DNA of 59,752 nt. Source: an uncultured Roseburia sp. GTDB taxonomy: Bacteria; Bacillota; Clostridia; Lachnospirales; Lachnospiraceae. This document shows, one piece after another, positions 1-7,997 of the stretch. A program made the position numbers and the translations under genes. The stretch spans positions 1-59,752 of the forward strand of contig CAJUNX010000024.1 in NCBI GenBank assembly GCA_910587865.1. Reading direction: 5' to 3'. The notes beneath the pieces were generated by a model. The model made no database searches, had not been told where the DNA came from, and saw only the letters and a list, made by a program, of their open reading frames with translations. Each line of letters opens with the position of its first letter. The first letter of the stretch is position 1.

Positions 1-2
1 TT

Positions 3-30
3 AAAGGATCCGGGATGCCGGATCCTTTTT
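3..30 (+). terminator. Intrinsic terminator hairpin at the left edge
   Basis: A perfect 11-bp stem (3-13 with 18-28) closes on the four-base loop GATG and is followed by a run of five T (26-30), as expected for a rho-independent terminator read on the plus strand. Read on the minus strand it is followed by TTTAA, so it could also serve transcripts coming from dapF. The gene it would serve on the plus strand lies outside the window. Confidence 0.7.
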
Positions 31-53
31 GTGTCGCAAAAAACGCCCGCCCC

Positions 54-272
54 CGTCCGCTGCCAGGCGCCGTCGGACCGGCCGAGGGCGGATTTATCGC
101 AGCCTTTACCCCGATATTCGGCGCCGCCCTCATCACACCCGCCATGCTCGTTTCCCGCGGGATCAGTTTTTATCTGTTTCTCCCGGTGAGTTTTGCCGTG
201 ACCGCCGCGGTTCATCTGCGCACGGCTCATCGGGGCCCGAAAAACTCCGGCGCACATGTACCGGTGGGATGA
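54..272 (+). pseudogene. C-terminal remnant of a UPF0104/YbhN-type membrane protein
   Basis: This frame encodes LPGAVGPAEGGF, then a hydrophobic stretch containing PIFG, then VSRGISFYLFLPVSF. This order (PGxxGxAEGGF, FG, hydrophobic, SRxISFYL) is what I recall of the C-terminal end of the lysylphosphatidylglycerol-synthase-like transmembrane family. Only about 55 residues match. The preceding residues are non-hydrophobic and run into the terminator hairpin at 3-30, where an intact protein would have more membrane helices. I read it as a truncated remnant; a gene entering from the left and damaged at the hairpin is also possible, because the frame is open to the window edge. Confidence 0.5.
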
Positions 273-333
273 CGTGCAGGCACGGCGCACGGCTCACTGC
301 CCGTGGAAATAAACGCCTGTCATCCGTTCCGTC

Positions 334-1179
334 TCAGGTGAAAAAATGTTCCGCGACCGTGATACTGCCGATATAGACAACCGGGCCGGTCAGGTGAATC
401 TGTCCGTCCGGATCAAATTCAACCAGAAGCGTACCGCCGTGCATGTGCACTGTGACCCGGTCATCCACCAGTCCGAGCCGGTGTGATGCCGCGGCAGCCG
501 CACATGCGCCGGTTCCGGACGCATATGTATATCCGGCCCCGCGCTCATAGATTTCAATCTGAATATTGGCGCGGTCCGATACATGACAGAGCTGCATGTT
601 GATCCGGTTCGGAAAATATTTCGAATTTTCCACATACGGGCCCAGCTGCAGAGCCTTTTTCTGATTCACTTCCTCGAGCATGATCACACAGTTCGGATTC
701 CCGATCGAAACGCAGGTTGCATTGTAAAAATTATCGCAGAAAAAGACAGCCTCATTGACAATCTCATCCCCGAATCCCACCACCGGGATCTCCCCTGCCA
801 GAAATTCGGCATACCCCATGTCCACCCGCATCAGGCCGCCTCCTGCATCGAGAAATGTCACCCGCGTCTTTCCCGCTTTTGTCACCAGCTCATAGCTGTC
901 TTCTGTGACATATCCGGCATCTTTTAAATAGCGCGAAAAAATCCGGATTCCGTTCCCGCTCTTTTCCGCCTCACTGCCGTCCGGGTTAAAAATGCGCACC
1001 GACAGCTCATCCCCTTTGATAAAAGGCCCATATAAAATGCCGTCCGCACCCACGCCGATATTTCTCCTGCACAGCGCCTCCACCTGTCTTTCTTCCAGCA
1101 GACAGTCATTCCGGTTCGGATCATATACCAGATAGTCGTTCCCCAGTCCATGGTATTTACGCAGCGTAATCTCTGACAT
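334..1179 (-). CDS. dapF: Diaminopimelate epimerase-family protein with Ser in place of both catalytic Cys
   Basis: A 281-residue protein with the DapF fold signature: HGLGNDYLVYD near the N-terminus, GADGIL, FNPDGSEAEKSGNGIR and ERGAGYTYASGTGAC. DapF normally converts LL- to meso-diaminopimelate for lysine and peptidoglycan, using two cysteines in the motifs CGNG and ACGTGA. Here both are serine (about S74 and S221), so activity or substrate may differ. The start at 1179 is chosen because GGAGGTG lies just upstream; the frame is open a further seven codons. A -10-like TATAAT lies at 1208-1213 on the minus strand, with no clear -35. Family assignment is secure; epimerase activity is not. Confidence 0.75.
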   Translation of the reverse strand: MSEITLRKYHGLGNDYLVYDPNRNDCLLEERQVEALCRRNIGVGADGILYGPFIKGDELSVRIFNPDGSEAEKSGNGIRIFSRYLKDAGYVTEDSYELVTKAGKTRVTFLDAGGGLMRVDMGYAEFLAGEIPVVGFGDEIVNEAVFFCDNFYNATCVSIGNPNCVIMLEEVNQKKALQLGPYVENSKYFPNRINMQLCHVSDRANIQIEIYERGAGYTYASGTGACAAAAASHRLGLVDDRVTVHMHGGTLLVEFDPDGQIHLTGPVVYIGSITVAEHFFT

Positions 1180-1285
1180 AAACACCTCCGCAAACTTCAC
1201 TTATTTTATTATATGCACAGGTATGAAAAATCGTTCCCTCTGTTTGAAAAAACCTGTCTGTGTCCGTCCTTTTCCCGGTGCATTC

Positions 1286-1395
1286 AAAAATGCCGCGGCA
1301 TACAGCACACCGCAGCGTACAAAAATGCCGCGGTATACAGCACACCGCAGCGTACAAAAAATGCCGCGGCATACAGCATACCGCAGCATTTTTCA
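1286..1395 (-). terminator. Three tandem hairpin-terminator repeats
   Basis: Three head-to-tail copies of a 35-36 bp unit (about 1286-1320, 1321-1355, 1356-1395) lie just downstream of the 1400-1717 gene. On the minus strand each copy folds as a GC-rich stem (for example GCTGCGGT pairing with ACCGCGGC through G-U wobbles) around GCTGT and is followed by five or six U. Each is thus a plausible intrinsic terminator. Each unit also has the perfect palindrome ATGCCGCGGCAT or a one-base variant. Downstream is the start of dapF. Confidence 0.65.
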
Positions 1396-1399
1396 TGGT

Positions 1400-1717
1400 C
1401 TATTCTCCGGCTGATTCGTTTTCCTCCGTTCCCTCATAGAGGATCCGCTCAATCTGCCCTTCGGTTACATCGTCCATCTGACTGCCCGAACCGCCTCTTA
1501 ACGCTTCCTCCTCTTTCTGCCGTTGTTCCCGTTCGACAAGTGCATCAATCTCCGCCCATTTCGCGGCCTCATCCGCCTTTGCCTCCTCCTGAATCCGCTT
1601 TAGAATCTCCTCCGACTCATCCTTCTCTGGCGGAAGCGTATAATTGACATTCCAGAACTTTATGATACTCCTGGCAATCTTTTCCCGTTTGTTTCTCTCA
1701 TCAATCGCATCTCCCAT
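1400..1717 (-). CDS. Small charged hypothetical protein
   Basis: A 105-residue protein I do not recognise. The N-terminal half contains IARSIIKFWNVNYTLPPE, and residues 40-75 are rich in Glu, Lys, Ala and Arg and probably form a long helix or coiled coil. There is no signal peptide, membrane segment or Cys motif. The ATG at 1717 sits a few bases after AAAGGAGGTGG, so the upstream in-frame GTG, which overlaps that ribosome binding site, is not the start. It is divergent from sigG across a 179-bp gap and ends at the tandem terminators, so it is probably a single-gene transcript. Confidence 0.7.
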   Translation of the reverse strand: MGDAIDERNKREKIARSIIKFWNVNYTLPPEKDESEEILKRIQEEAKADEAAKWAEIDALVEREQRQKEEEALRGGSGSQMDDVTEGQIERILYEGTEENESAGE

Positions 1718-1896
1718 CCGAACCACCTCCTTTCACCGATATCCGAATCAGACTTTTAAACGTTAAGGTCTGGTCAGCCCGCCCATTTCGCAGAGCACGG
1801 CTGAACTTTTCTGTATAAAACTCCTTCAAATGAAGCATCCTTTAACTGTAATGACCCGGAACCGGGCTTTCAGAATAAATCCGGAGGTTCACAAGT

Positions 1897-2676
1897 ATGG
1901 CTTCATATAAAGTTGAAATCTGCGGTGTCAATACCGCCAAACTTCCTATCCTCAAAGAAGAAGAAAAAGACGAGCTCTTCCGCCGCATCCGCCAGGGCGA
2001 TTCCGCCGCCAGGGAAACCTACATCAAAGGCAATCTCAGGCTCGTTCTAAGCGTCATCAAACGCTTCTCCGGCAACCACGAAAACGTGGACGATCTGTTT
2101 CAGATCGGCTGTATCGGCCTGATCAAATCGATTGACAACTTTGACCCCACCATGGGCGTAAAATTCTCCACCTATGCGGTTCCCATGATTATCGGCGAAA
2201 TCCGGCGCTATCTGCGGGACAATAATTCCATCCGCGTCAGCCGTTCGCTGCGGGATACCGCCTACAAGGCCATCCACACCAGGGAACTGCTCTCCAAAAA
2301 CTCTCTTCGTGAGCCAACCATCGAAGAGATCGCCAAAGAATCCGGCCTGACCAAGGAGGAAATCGTCTTTGCACTCGACGCCATCCAGAGTCCTGTCAGC
2401 CTGTACGATCCGGTCTATACGGACGGAGGAGACACCCTCTATGTCATGGACCAGATCAGCGACAAGAAAAACCGGGAGGACAACTGGGTCGAGGAACTCT
2501 CCTTAAACGATGCCATGGATCATTTAAACGAGCGTGAAAACTATATCCTGCGCCTTCGCTTCTTTGAGGGAAAAACACAGATGGAAGTCGCCGAGGAGAT
2601 TCACATCTCCCAGGCGCAGGTCAGCCGGCTGGAAAAATCGGCCTTAAAATCCATCCGCAACTATCTCTCGCAGTAA
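1897..2676 (+). CDS. sigG: Forespore sigma factor SigG
   Basis: A 259-residue sigma-70 family protein. Region 2 is clear (VDDLFQIGCIGLIKSID, VKFSTYAVPMIIGEIRRYLRD), region 3 follows, and region 4 ends with a helix-turn-helix (TQMEVAEEIHISQAQVSRLEKSAL). The N-terminal VEICGVNTAKLPIL motif is typical of SigG, which drives late forespore transcription after engulfment. GGAGG lies eight bases before the ATG. I found no convincing promoter. In Bacillus and many clostridia sigG follows spoIIGA-sigE on the same strand; here it faces them, and its stop codon abuts that of the metallo-hydrolase gene. Confidence 0.95.
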   Translation: MASYKVEICGVNTAKLPILKEEEKDELFRRIRQGDSAARETYIKGNLRLVLSVIKRFSGNHENVDDLFQIGCIGLIKSIDNFDPTMGVKFSTYAVPMIIGEIRRYLRDNNSIRVSRSLRDTAYKAIHTRELLSKNSLREPTIEEIAKESGLTKEEIVFALDAIQSPVSLYDPVYTDGGDTLYVMDQISDKKNREDNWVEELSLNDAMDHLNERENYILRLRFFEGKTQMEVAEEIHISQAQVSRLEKSALKSIRNYLSQ

Positions 2677-4296
2677 TTATTTTTCCCATTTTCTGCAGAG
2701 CTCGGTAATCTGATCCGCAAGCTTCCCGAGCTCGCGGTTCGGCAGTCCCTCGCTCTTCTGGATCAGCGCCATCAGACGGTTTCCGGCAGCAAGAAGCCTT
2801 GCAAAAATATTGCCCGACGCATGGACGTTTCCCGTCTGTTTTCTCTTCTCAGCGAGCTCCCTGGTGCCCTCGCGCACCCGCTCGCCGGTCAGCAGATCAA
2901 AGGCATCCCCGCTGTAAGGAGCGTATGCACTGATCCCAAGCTCCTCTCCGATGCGTGATGCGAGATGCTCCGTGACCTGATCCTCGCCGTGAACGACAAA
3001 GACCTTCTCCGGCTTTTTTTCGAACGCGCCGATCCAGCGCATCAGCCGCGTCTTGTCCGCATGGCCGCTGATACCGGGCAGATTCTCAATCTTTGCCCTC
3101 ACATCGATCGATTCGCCGAACAGCTTTACCTCCTGCACGCCGCCGAGCAGTGCATTTCCGAGCGTCCCCGGCACCTGGTATCCCACGAACAGGATCGTGG
3201 AATCCTGCCTCCAGAGATTGTGCTTTAAATGATGGCGGATACGTCCCGCCTCGCACATACCGGACGCGGAGATGATCACCTTCGGACTGTCGTCGAAATT
3301 GATCATCTTCGACTCGTCGCTGGTGATCGACATCCGAAGTCCCGGGAAGCTGATCGGGTTCACCCCGCCCCGGACCAGGTCAAGCGCGCTCTCCCGGAAA
3401 CAGTCTTTCATATGCCGGTTAAAAATTGTCGTGGCCTCCACGGCAAGCGGGCTGTCCACATACACCTCAAATCCCGGAAACTCCGGCAGCAGGCCCTCCA
3501 TCTTGATCCTTCGGATAAAAAACAGCATCTCCTGTGTGCGCCCCACGGAAAACGCGGGAATCACCAGATTTCCGCCCCGCGTAAACGTATCGCGCAGTAC
3601 GCGCGTCAGTTCAACGGCGTAATCGGGCGGCTGCTGGCGGTCACGGTCGCCGTAGGTGGATTCCATCACCACGTAATCCGCCTCCGCGATATACTCCGGA
3701 TCCCGGATCAGCGGACGGTTCCCGGGACCGATATCGCCGGAAAATACGATCTTTCTCGTCTCTTTTCCCGACTCCGTCTCCTCCTCCACCCACATCTCAA
3801 TCGAGGAGGAACCGAGCAGATGCCCGGCATCCGCAAACCGCACCTTTAAACCGTCGCAAACCTGCACCATGCTGTGATATTCACAGGGCACAAAATGCGG
3901 CAGCACCCCCATCGCGTCATTCATGTCGTACAGCGGTACGACCTCGGGTCTGCCCGCGCGCTTTGCCTTCCGGTTTTTCCATTCCGCCTCGGCCATCTGG
4001 ATATGCGCGCTGTCCTTCAGCATGATCTCGCACAGATGCGTCGTTGCAACCGTCGCAAAGACCTGCCCGTGGAACCCGTGCTTGTACAGCAGCGGCAGCA
4101 GGCCGGAATGGTCGATATGCGCGTGCGTGATAAACACATAGTCGATCATCGCCGCATTGACAGGAATCTCCTGATTCACATACAGATCCGCCCCCTGCTC
4201 CATACCGCAGTCCACCAGCACATGCTTATCCGCAAACTCCAGATAGTGACAGCTTCCCGTCACCTCATGCGCAGCGCCTAAAAATTCCAGTATCAT
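2677..4296 (-). CDS. Metallo-beta-lactamase/beta-CASP hydrolase (RNase J/CPSF-like)
   Basis: A 539-residue protein with HAHIDHSG (about residues 58-65), the HxHxDH metal motif of metallo-beta-lactamase folds, then DAGHLLGSSSIE, FSGDIG and MESTYGDR. A beta-CASP domain follows (IPAFSVGRTQE, VIISASGMCEAGRI) and GHADKTRLMRW near the C-terminus. This matches bacterial homologues of CPSF-73/YSH1-type RNA-processing nucleases; the substrate is unknown. The start at 4296 has GGGAGG upstream; the in-frame extension to 4482 is translated intergenic repeat. It lies downstream of sigE across a 346-bp repeat-rich gap and is convergent with sigG, with no bases between the two stop codons. Confidence 0.88.
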   Translation of the reverse strand: MILEFLGAAHEVTGSCHYLEFADKHVLVDCGMEQGADLYVNQEIPVNAAMIDYVFITHAHIDHSGLLPLLYKHGFHGQVFATVATTHLCEIMLKDSAHIQMAEAEWKNRKAKRAGRPEVVPLYDMNDAMGVLPHFVPCEYHSMVQVCDGLKVRFADAGHLLGSSSIEMWVEEETESGKETRKIVFSGDIGPGNRPLIRDPEYIAEADYVVMESTYGDRDRQQPPDYAVELTRVLRDTFTRGGNLVIPAFSVGRTQEMLFFIRRIKMEGLLPEFPGFEVYVDSPLAVEATTIFNRHMKDCFRESALDLVRGGVNPISFPGLRMSITSDESKMINFDDSPKVIISASGMCEAGRIRHHLKHNLWRQDSTILFVGYQVPGTLGNALLGGVQEVKLFGESIDVRAKIENLPGISGHADKTRLMRWIGAFEKKPEKVFVVHGEDQVTEHLASRIGEELGISAYAPYSGDAFDLLTGERVREGTRELAEKRKQTGNVHASGNIFARLLAAGNRLMALIQKSEGLPNRELGKLADQITELCRKWEK

Positions 4297-4310
4297 ATGT
4301 ATCCCTCCCC

Positions 4311-4554
4311 TGCCAGCTCCTTTCGCAGTGATCGCCAGGCAGTCTCCGACTCCCCGGCTCACGGGCTGTCGCCCTCCCCGAACCCCAGATGCTCTCCCGA
4401 CTGCGGGCTGCACGACAGACTTCCGTTCCTTGACTGCTCCTTTCGCAGTGATCGCCAGGCTGCCTCCGGCTTCCTGGCTCACGGGCTTTCGCCCTCCCCG
4501 AGCCTCCAGATGCGCTCCGACTGCGAGCAGTCGGAGCGCATCTAGAAGCTCGGG
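4311..4554. repeat. Duplicated 120-bp intergenic unit ending in a 27-bp-arm hairpin
   Basis: The 346-bp gap between sigE and the metallo-hydrolase holds two diverged direct copies with an exact 120-bp period (4311-4430 and 4431-4550), each starting around CTCCTTTCGCAGTGATCGCC. At the sigE side lies a long inverted repeat: arms 4497-4523 and 4528-4554, with about two mismatches and a four-base loop. There is no T-run after the hairpin in either direction, so it does not look like a simple terminator. Both copies are partly open in several frames, but I see no gene in them. Confidence 0.75.
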
Positions 4555-4642
4555 TACTGCTCAATGCTTCTATGTACATTATACCTTCTTTGTCTCACAG
4601 ATACAATTTATTTCTTTCGTTTTCTGACATATTTTCTCCGTT

Positions 4643-5383
4643 TTACTCGAACCGCACAATCTCTTTTTTCAGACGTCCCATTATCTTTTTTTCCAGCCTG
4701 GAGATATAGGACTGCGAGATCCCCAGCATATCCGCCACCTCTTTCTGTGTTTTTTCCTCCCCGTTTACGGAGTTTAACCCGAACCGCAGCTCGATGATCA
4801 TCCGCTCCCGCCCTGAGAGTTTGCCGATCGCTTTGTTTAGCAGCACGCGTTCGACATCTGTCTCGATATCCCGGTAGATCACATCCTCATCCGTGCCGAG
4901 AATATCCGAGAGCAGAAGTTCGTTTCCGTCCCAGTCCACGTTAAGCGGTTCGTCGATCGATACCTCAAGCCTGGTCTTATTGTTCCGCCTGAGGTACATC
5001 AGAATTTCGTTCTCGATGCAGCGGGAAGCATACGTCGCCAGCTTGATATTTTTTCCCGGATTAAACGTGTTGATCGCCTTAATCAGCCCGATCGTCCCGA
5101 TCGAGATCAGATCCTCCACGCCGACTCCCGTATTGTCAAATTTTTTTGCGATATAGACGACCAGCCTCAGGTTGTGTTCGATCAGCCGCTTCCTGGCCTC
5201 CTCGGGCGAATCGCTTCCGAGAAGCCGGATGCAGGCCGTCTCCTCCTCGGCCGCAAGCGGAGGCGGAAGCACCTCAGCCCCTCCGATATAGTGCACCTCG
5301 TCCTGTTCTTTCACAAAAAACTGCCCGAGTCCGGCAAAAAATCCGCGCAGCCGGTACTCCGGAATCATCAATTTTATGTACAT
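4643..5383 (-). CDS. sigE: Mother-cell sporulation sigma factor precursor (pro-SigE)
   Basis: About 246 residues. The N-terminal pro-sequence ends at the conserved DEVHYIGGAEVLPPPL; the SpoIIGA protease cleaves in this region to activate SigE. Region 2 (NLRLVVYIAKKF, VEDLISIGTIGLIKAINTF, KLATYASRCIENEILMYLRR) and region 4 (TQKEVADMLGISQSYISRLEKKI) closely match Bacillus SigE. I start at the second Met (5383) because GAGGG is correctly spaced from it; the ATG at 5389 directly abuts that GAGGG. spoIIGA lies directly upstream, as in the classic spoIIG operon. Confidence 0.95.
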   Translation of the reverse strand: MYIKLMIPEYRLRGFFAGLGQFFVKEQDEVHYIGGAEVLPPPLAAEEETACIRLLGSDSPEEARKRLIEHNLRLVVYIAKKFDNTGVGVEDLISIGTIGLIKAINTFNPGKNIKLATYASRCIENEILMYLRRNNKTRLEVSIDEPLNVDWDGNELLLSDILGTDEDVIYRDIETDVERVLLNKAIGKLSGRERMIIELRFGLNSVNGEEKTQKEVADMLGISQSYISRLEKKIMGRLKKEIVRFE

Positions 5384-5516
5384 CTCCATCCCTCATTTCC
5401 GCAATACGAAAAACGCTCCGCACTGCATTTTTTATTGTCCGCCCTGCCGCAAACCGGCCGCACATCCCGCGGACACAAAACCGTTCCCATCCCGCCCTGC
5501 TTTCCTTCGTCCTGTT

Positions 5517-6292
5517 TTAAAGCACGGACGCGTGCAGGATCAGATCGTATTCTTTCCGCTCCAAAAGGCCCGGATCCGCGATGCCGATCGCCGCGTGTCC
5601 GATTTTCACACGCGCATCTCCGTCACAGAGGATCAGCTCATCCACATCCGTCACACCCAGAAGGCCCTCCTGTTCCCCCAGGGAGCGGTACGGCACCAGG
5701 CGGATTCTGTCTTTCGTCTCATCCAGAAACTGCTTCGCTTTTGTATGGCAGAGTATATTCACGCCCTGCCCCGTGTACGGATCCCGCAGCTGATTTCCGC
5801 TGTCCCAGTATCCCCTCAGCACCAGCTGACGCACATCTTTTTTCAGCCGCACTTCATAAATATGGTTTCCGAAGCTCCTCCTTCGCATAAGATAGAGAAG
5901 AATCCCGTAAAGCCCCGTCATACCGGCCAGCACAGCCGGAAGAATCCCCGCGGGAATCAGACCGCTTCCCATAAGCCACCCCAGCAGGCCGCCCAGCAGG
6001 ATCACCGTCAGATAGGTCGCGGCCCAGTTTTCCAGAAACGCGCGCTTTCCGCCTTTGACCCCAAAACACGCAAGCACCATACCGCTGTTTAAAAAGAAAT
6101 GAGCAAGCAGCGTATAGAGAAAAAAATGTTTCACCACAAGCAGCAGAATCAGTCCGAGCAGGGACGTCACCCCTGCAGCGGCGATCAGATACCGGTATTT
6201 CCTGCGGCGCCGCAGAAAATAATTCACGCCGGTCACTGCGATCAGATCCATCAGAAAATTCTGCAGCAGAAATACATCCGCATAAAATACAT
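5517..6292 (-). CDS. spoIIGA: SpoIIGA pro-SigE protease, with an apparent frameshift near codon 3
   Basis: Membrane-embedded aspartic protease that processes pro-SigE at the sporulation septum. The uninterrupted frame from 5517 to 6251 shows several hydrophobic helices in its first half, then the soluble half with the active-site-like WDSGNQLRDPYTG. The normal N-terminus (YADVFLLQNFLMDL) is encoded upstream in the same frame, but that frame has no usual start codon. A well-spaced ATG after GAGGAAGG lies at 6290-6292, one base out of frame. One extra T in the T4 run (6284-6287) would give MYFYADVFLLQNFLMD. Otherwise translation would start at 6251, removing a conserved stretch. The gene is driven by the promoter at 6399-6431. 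Confidence 0.85.
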
Positions 6293-6398
6293 ATATCCTT
6301 CCTCACCCCGATTTCTTCCGGCATACGCCGTTGTTTCGAAACGTTCTGCCGGACCCTCTCCTTTTCCGAAAATGGCCGGGCGTCGCGTGTACAACTTC

Positions 6399-6431
6399 AG
6401 TATACGCCAGCAGCGGATGTTTTTTTGTCAA
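6399..6431 (-). promoter_or_regulatory. Spo0A-type spoIIG promoter with 21-bp spacer
   Basis: On the minus strand TTGACA (6426-6431) and TATACT (6399-6404) are separated by 21 bp. The well-studied B. subtilis spoIIG promoter also has near-consensus hexamers with an unusually long spacer (22 bp) and needs Spo0A~P bound next to the -35. A near-perfect 0A box, TTTGTCAAAA (6424-6433), overlaps the -35 here. Weaker 0A-like sites occur upstream around 6453-6476. Transcription would start near 6392, about 100 bases before the spoIIGA start. Confidence 0.72.
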
Positions 6432-6436
6432 AACAG

Positions 6437-6525
6437 GTGCCGCAATCCGGATGATTTGTCCTCTTATTCTGACAGAAATCAGCAGCAGGCGTCAGTAATC
6501 AGGCTCTTCTGCAGGATTGCGGCAC
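6437..6525. repeat. 12-bp inverted repeat upstream of the spoIIG promoter
   Basis: Perfect 12-bp arms (GTGCCGCAATCC at 6437-6448, its complement at 6514-6525) enclose about 65 bases between the ftsZ terminator and the -35 of the spoIIG promoter. The enclosed DNA includes weak 0A-like sequences. It could be a second-layer hairpin of ftsZ read-through RNA or a protein-binding arrangement; there is no direct evidence for either. Confidence 0.4.
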
Positions 6526-6575
6526 AAAAAAAGACCGCGGGAGACGCCTCTGAAAGAGGTATCCCCTGTGGTCTC
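6526..6575 (-). terminator. ftsZ terminator
   Basis: On the minus strand, shortly after the ftsZ stop codon, an interrupted stem pairs AGACC...CTCT with AGAG...GGTCT around a UUC loop and is followed by seven T (6526-6532 read in reverse). This is a good intrinsic terminator separating ftsZ from spoIIGA-sigE. Confidence 0.8.
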
Positions 6576-6622
6576 TTCTGTATCCCGCAGACCGGTCATC
6601 CGTCCGTTCTGCAGCCGTTTTT

Positions 6623-7852
6623 TTATTTTCTCGAATTCCGCAGGAAATCCGGAATCTTGATGTCCATCTGCGGCACCGAGCTCTCCGGCTGACGCGGCTT
6701 CTGAATCCCGGTCAGCGTTGTGTTTATCGGTGTCTGCACGCCGCCTGCGCCTGCTCCGGCCCCTGTAAATGCCGCTGTTCCGGCCGGCGCAGCCCCTGCG
6801 CCAGGCATCGTTCTTCCAAGCCCTGCCGTGCCGACCGGCCTGGTGACCGGCGCGGTATTCGCATAATTGAGCTTCGGCATGATCTTACCAGCCGTGCTTG
6901 CCGGATTCTCGAGTCCTGTCGCAATCACGGTAATGGTCGCCTCATCCGCCATGGATTCGTCAAACTTCGCACCGAAAATAATATTCGCATTGTCGCCGGC
7001 GAGATCCTGCACAAAGCTCGCCGCATCATTCGCATCCATCAGGGAAATGTCTCCCGAAATATTGATGATCACATGGGATGCGCCTGTGATCGTCGTCTCA
7101 AGCAGCGGACTCGCCACCGCGAGCTTCACTGCCTCAATCGCCTTGTCGTCGCCCTTCGCATTGCCGATTCCGATATGCGCCATACCCTTGTCCTTCATGA
7201 CGGTGGATACATCCGCAAAGTCAAGGTTAATCAGGGCCGGAAGATTGATCAGATCCGTGATCCCCTGCACCGCCTGCTGAAGAACCTCATCGGCTTTCTT
7301 TAACGCGTCCGGCATCGTGGTACGCCTGTCCACAATCTCAAGAAGCTTGTCATTCGGTATCACAATAAGGGTATCGACGCTCTCCTTTAAGCGATCGATC
7401 CCCGCAAGGGCATTCACCATGCGCTGCTTTGCCTCGAACTTAAACGGCTTGGTCACAACGCCGACCGTCAGAATCCCCTGTTCCTTCGCAATCCTTGCAA
7501 CGACAGGAGCCGCACCGGTACCGGTACCGCCGCCCATACCGCAGGTGACGAATACCATGTCCGCTCCCTTGACCGCCGCGGAAAGCTCTTCCATGCTCTC
7601 CTCCGCAGCCTTCTGTCCGACTTCCGGCTGTGCCCCTGCGCCGAGTCCCTTTGTCAGTTTCTCGCCGATCTGGATCAGCGTGGGCGATTTACAGAGCGTC
7701 AGAGCCTGCTTATCGGTGTTGATCCCGATAAACTCCACTCCTCCGATATTCTCATCAATCATTCTATTTACAGCGTTATTGCCAGCTCCCCCGACTCCGA
7801 TCACGATAATCTTCGCACTCGAATCGGCTTCCGTCGTCATAATCTCCAGCAA
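6623..7852 (-). CDS. ftsZ: Cell division protein FtsZ
   Basis: A 409-residue tubulin-like GTPase that polymerises into the division ring. The sequence shows IGVGGAGNNAVNRM, the tubulin signature GGGTGTGAAP (about residues 107-117), the T7 loop region (LINLDFADV) and a Gly/Ala/Pro-rich linker ending in the conserved tail DIKIPDFLRNSRK, which binds membrane anchors such as SepF or FtsA. The preferred start is TTG at 7852, seven bases after AAGGAGG; the ATG at 7840 is too far from that site. It has its own promoter and terminator, so it can be expressed apart from the rest of the division cluster. Confidence 0.97.
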   Translation of the reverse strand: MLEIMTTEADSSAKIIVIGVGGAGNNAVNRMIDENIGGVEFIGINTDKQALTLCKSPTLIQIGEKLTKGLGAGAQPEVGQKAAEESMEELSAAVKGADMVFVTCGMGGGTGTGAAPVVARIAKEQGILTVGVVTKPFKFEAKQRMVNALAGIDRLKESVDTLIVIPNDKLLEIVDRRTTMPDALKKADEVLQQAVQGITDLINLPALINLDFADVSTVMKDKGMAHIGIGNAKGDDKAIEAVKLAVASPLLETTITGASHVIINISGDISLMDANDAASFVQDLAGDNANIIFGAKFDESMADEATITVIATGLENPASTAGKIMPKLNYANTAPVTRPVGTAGLGRTMPGAGAAPAGTAAFTGAGAGAGGVQTPINTTLTGIQKPRQPESSVPQMDIKIPDFLRNSRK

Positions 7853-7997
7853 GGTACTTCCTCCTTCATCTCTCCCAAATTAATATCCCGTCACACGATA
7901 TTCACACATATCATCTATCACGACAGCCGCACACTCCGGCTGTCCCGGATCACTGCCCGCAGACCGGGCACTATACATCTGAAAACCCATATACACT

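Noticed and set aside
1157..1396. Minus-strand frame rich in Cys over the tandem terminators
   Set aside because: It is the translation of the 35-bp hairpin repeats and ends inside dapF in another frame.
4265..4579. Minus-strand frames across the 120-bp duplication, including an N-terminal extension of the metallo-hydrolase
   Set aside because: The hydrolase has a good ribosome binding site at 4296 and its fold begins there; the extension is low-complexity repeat translation.
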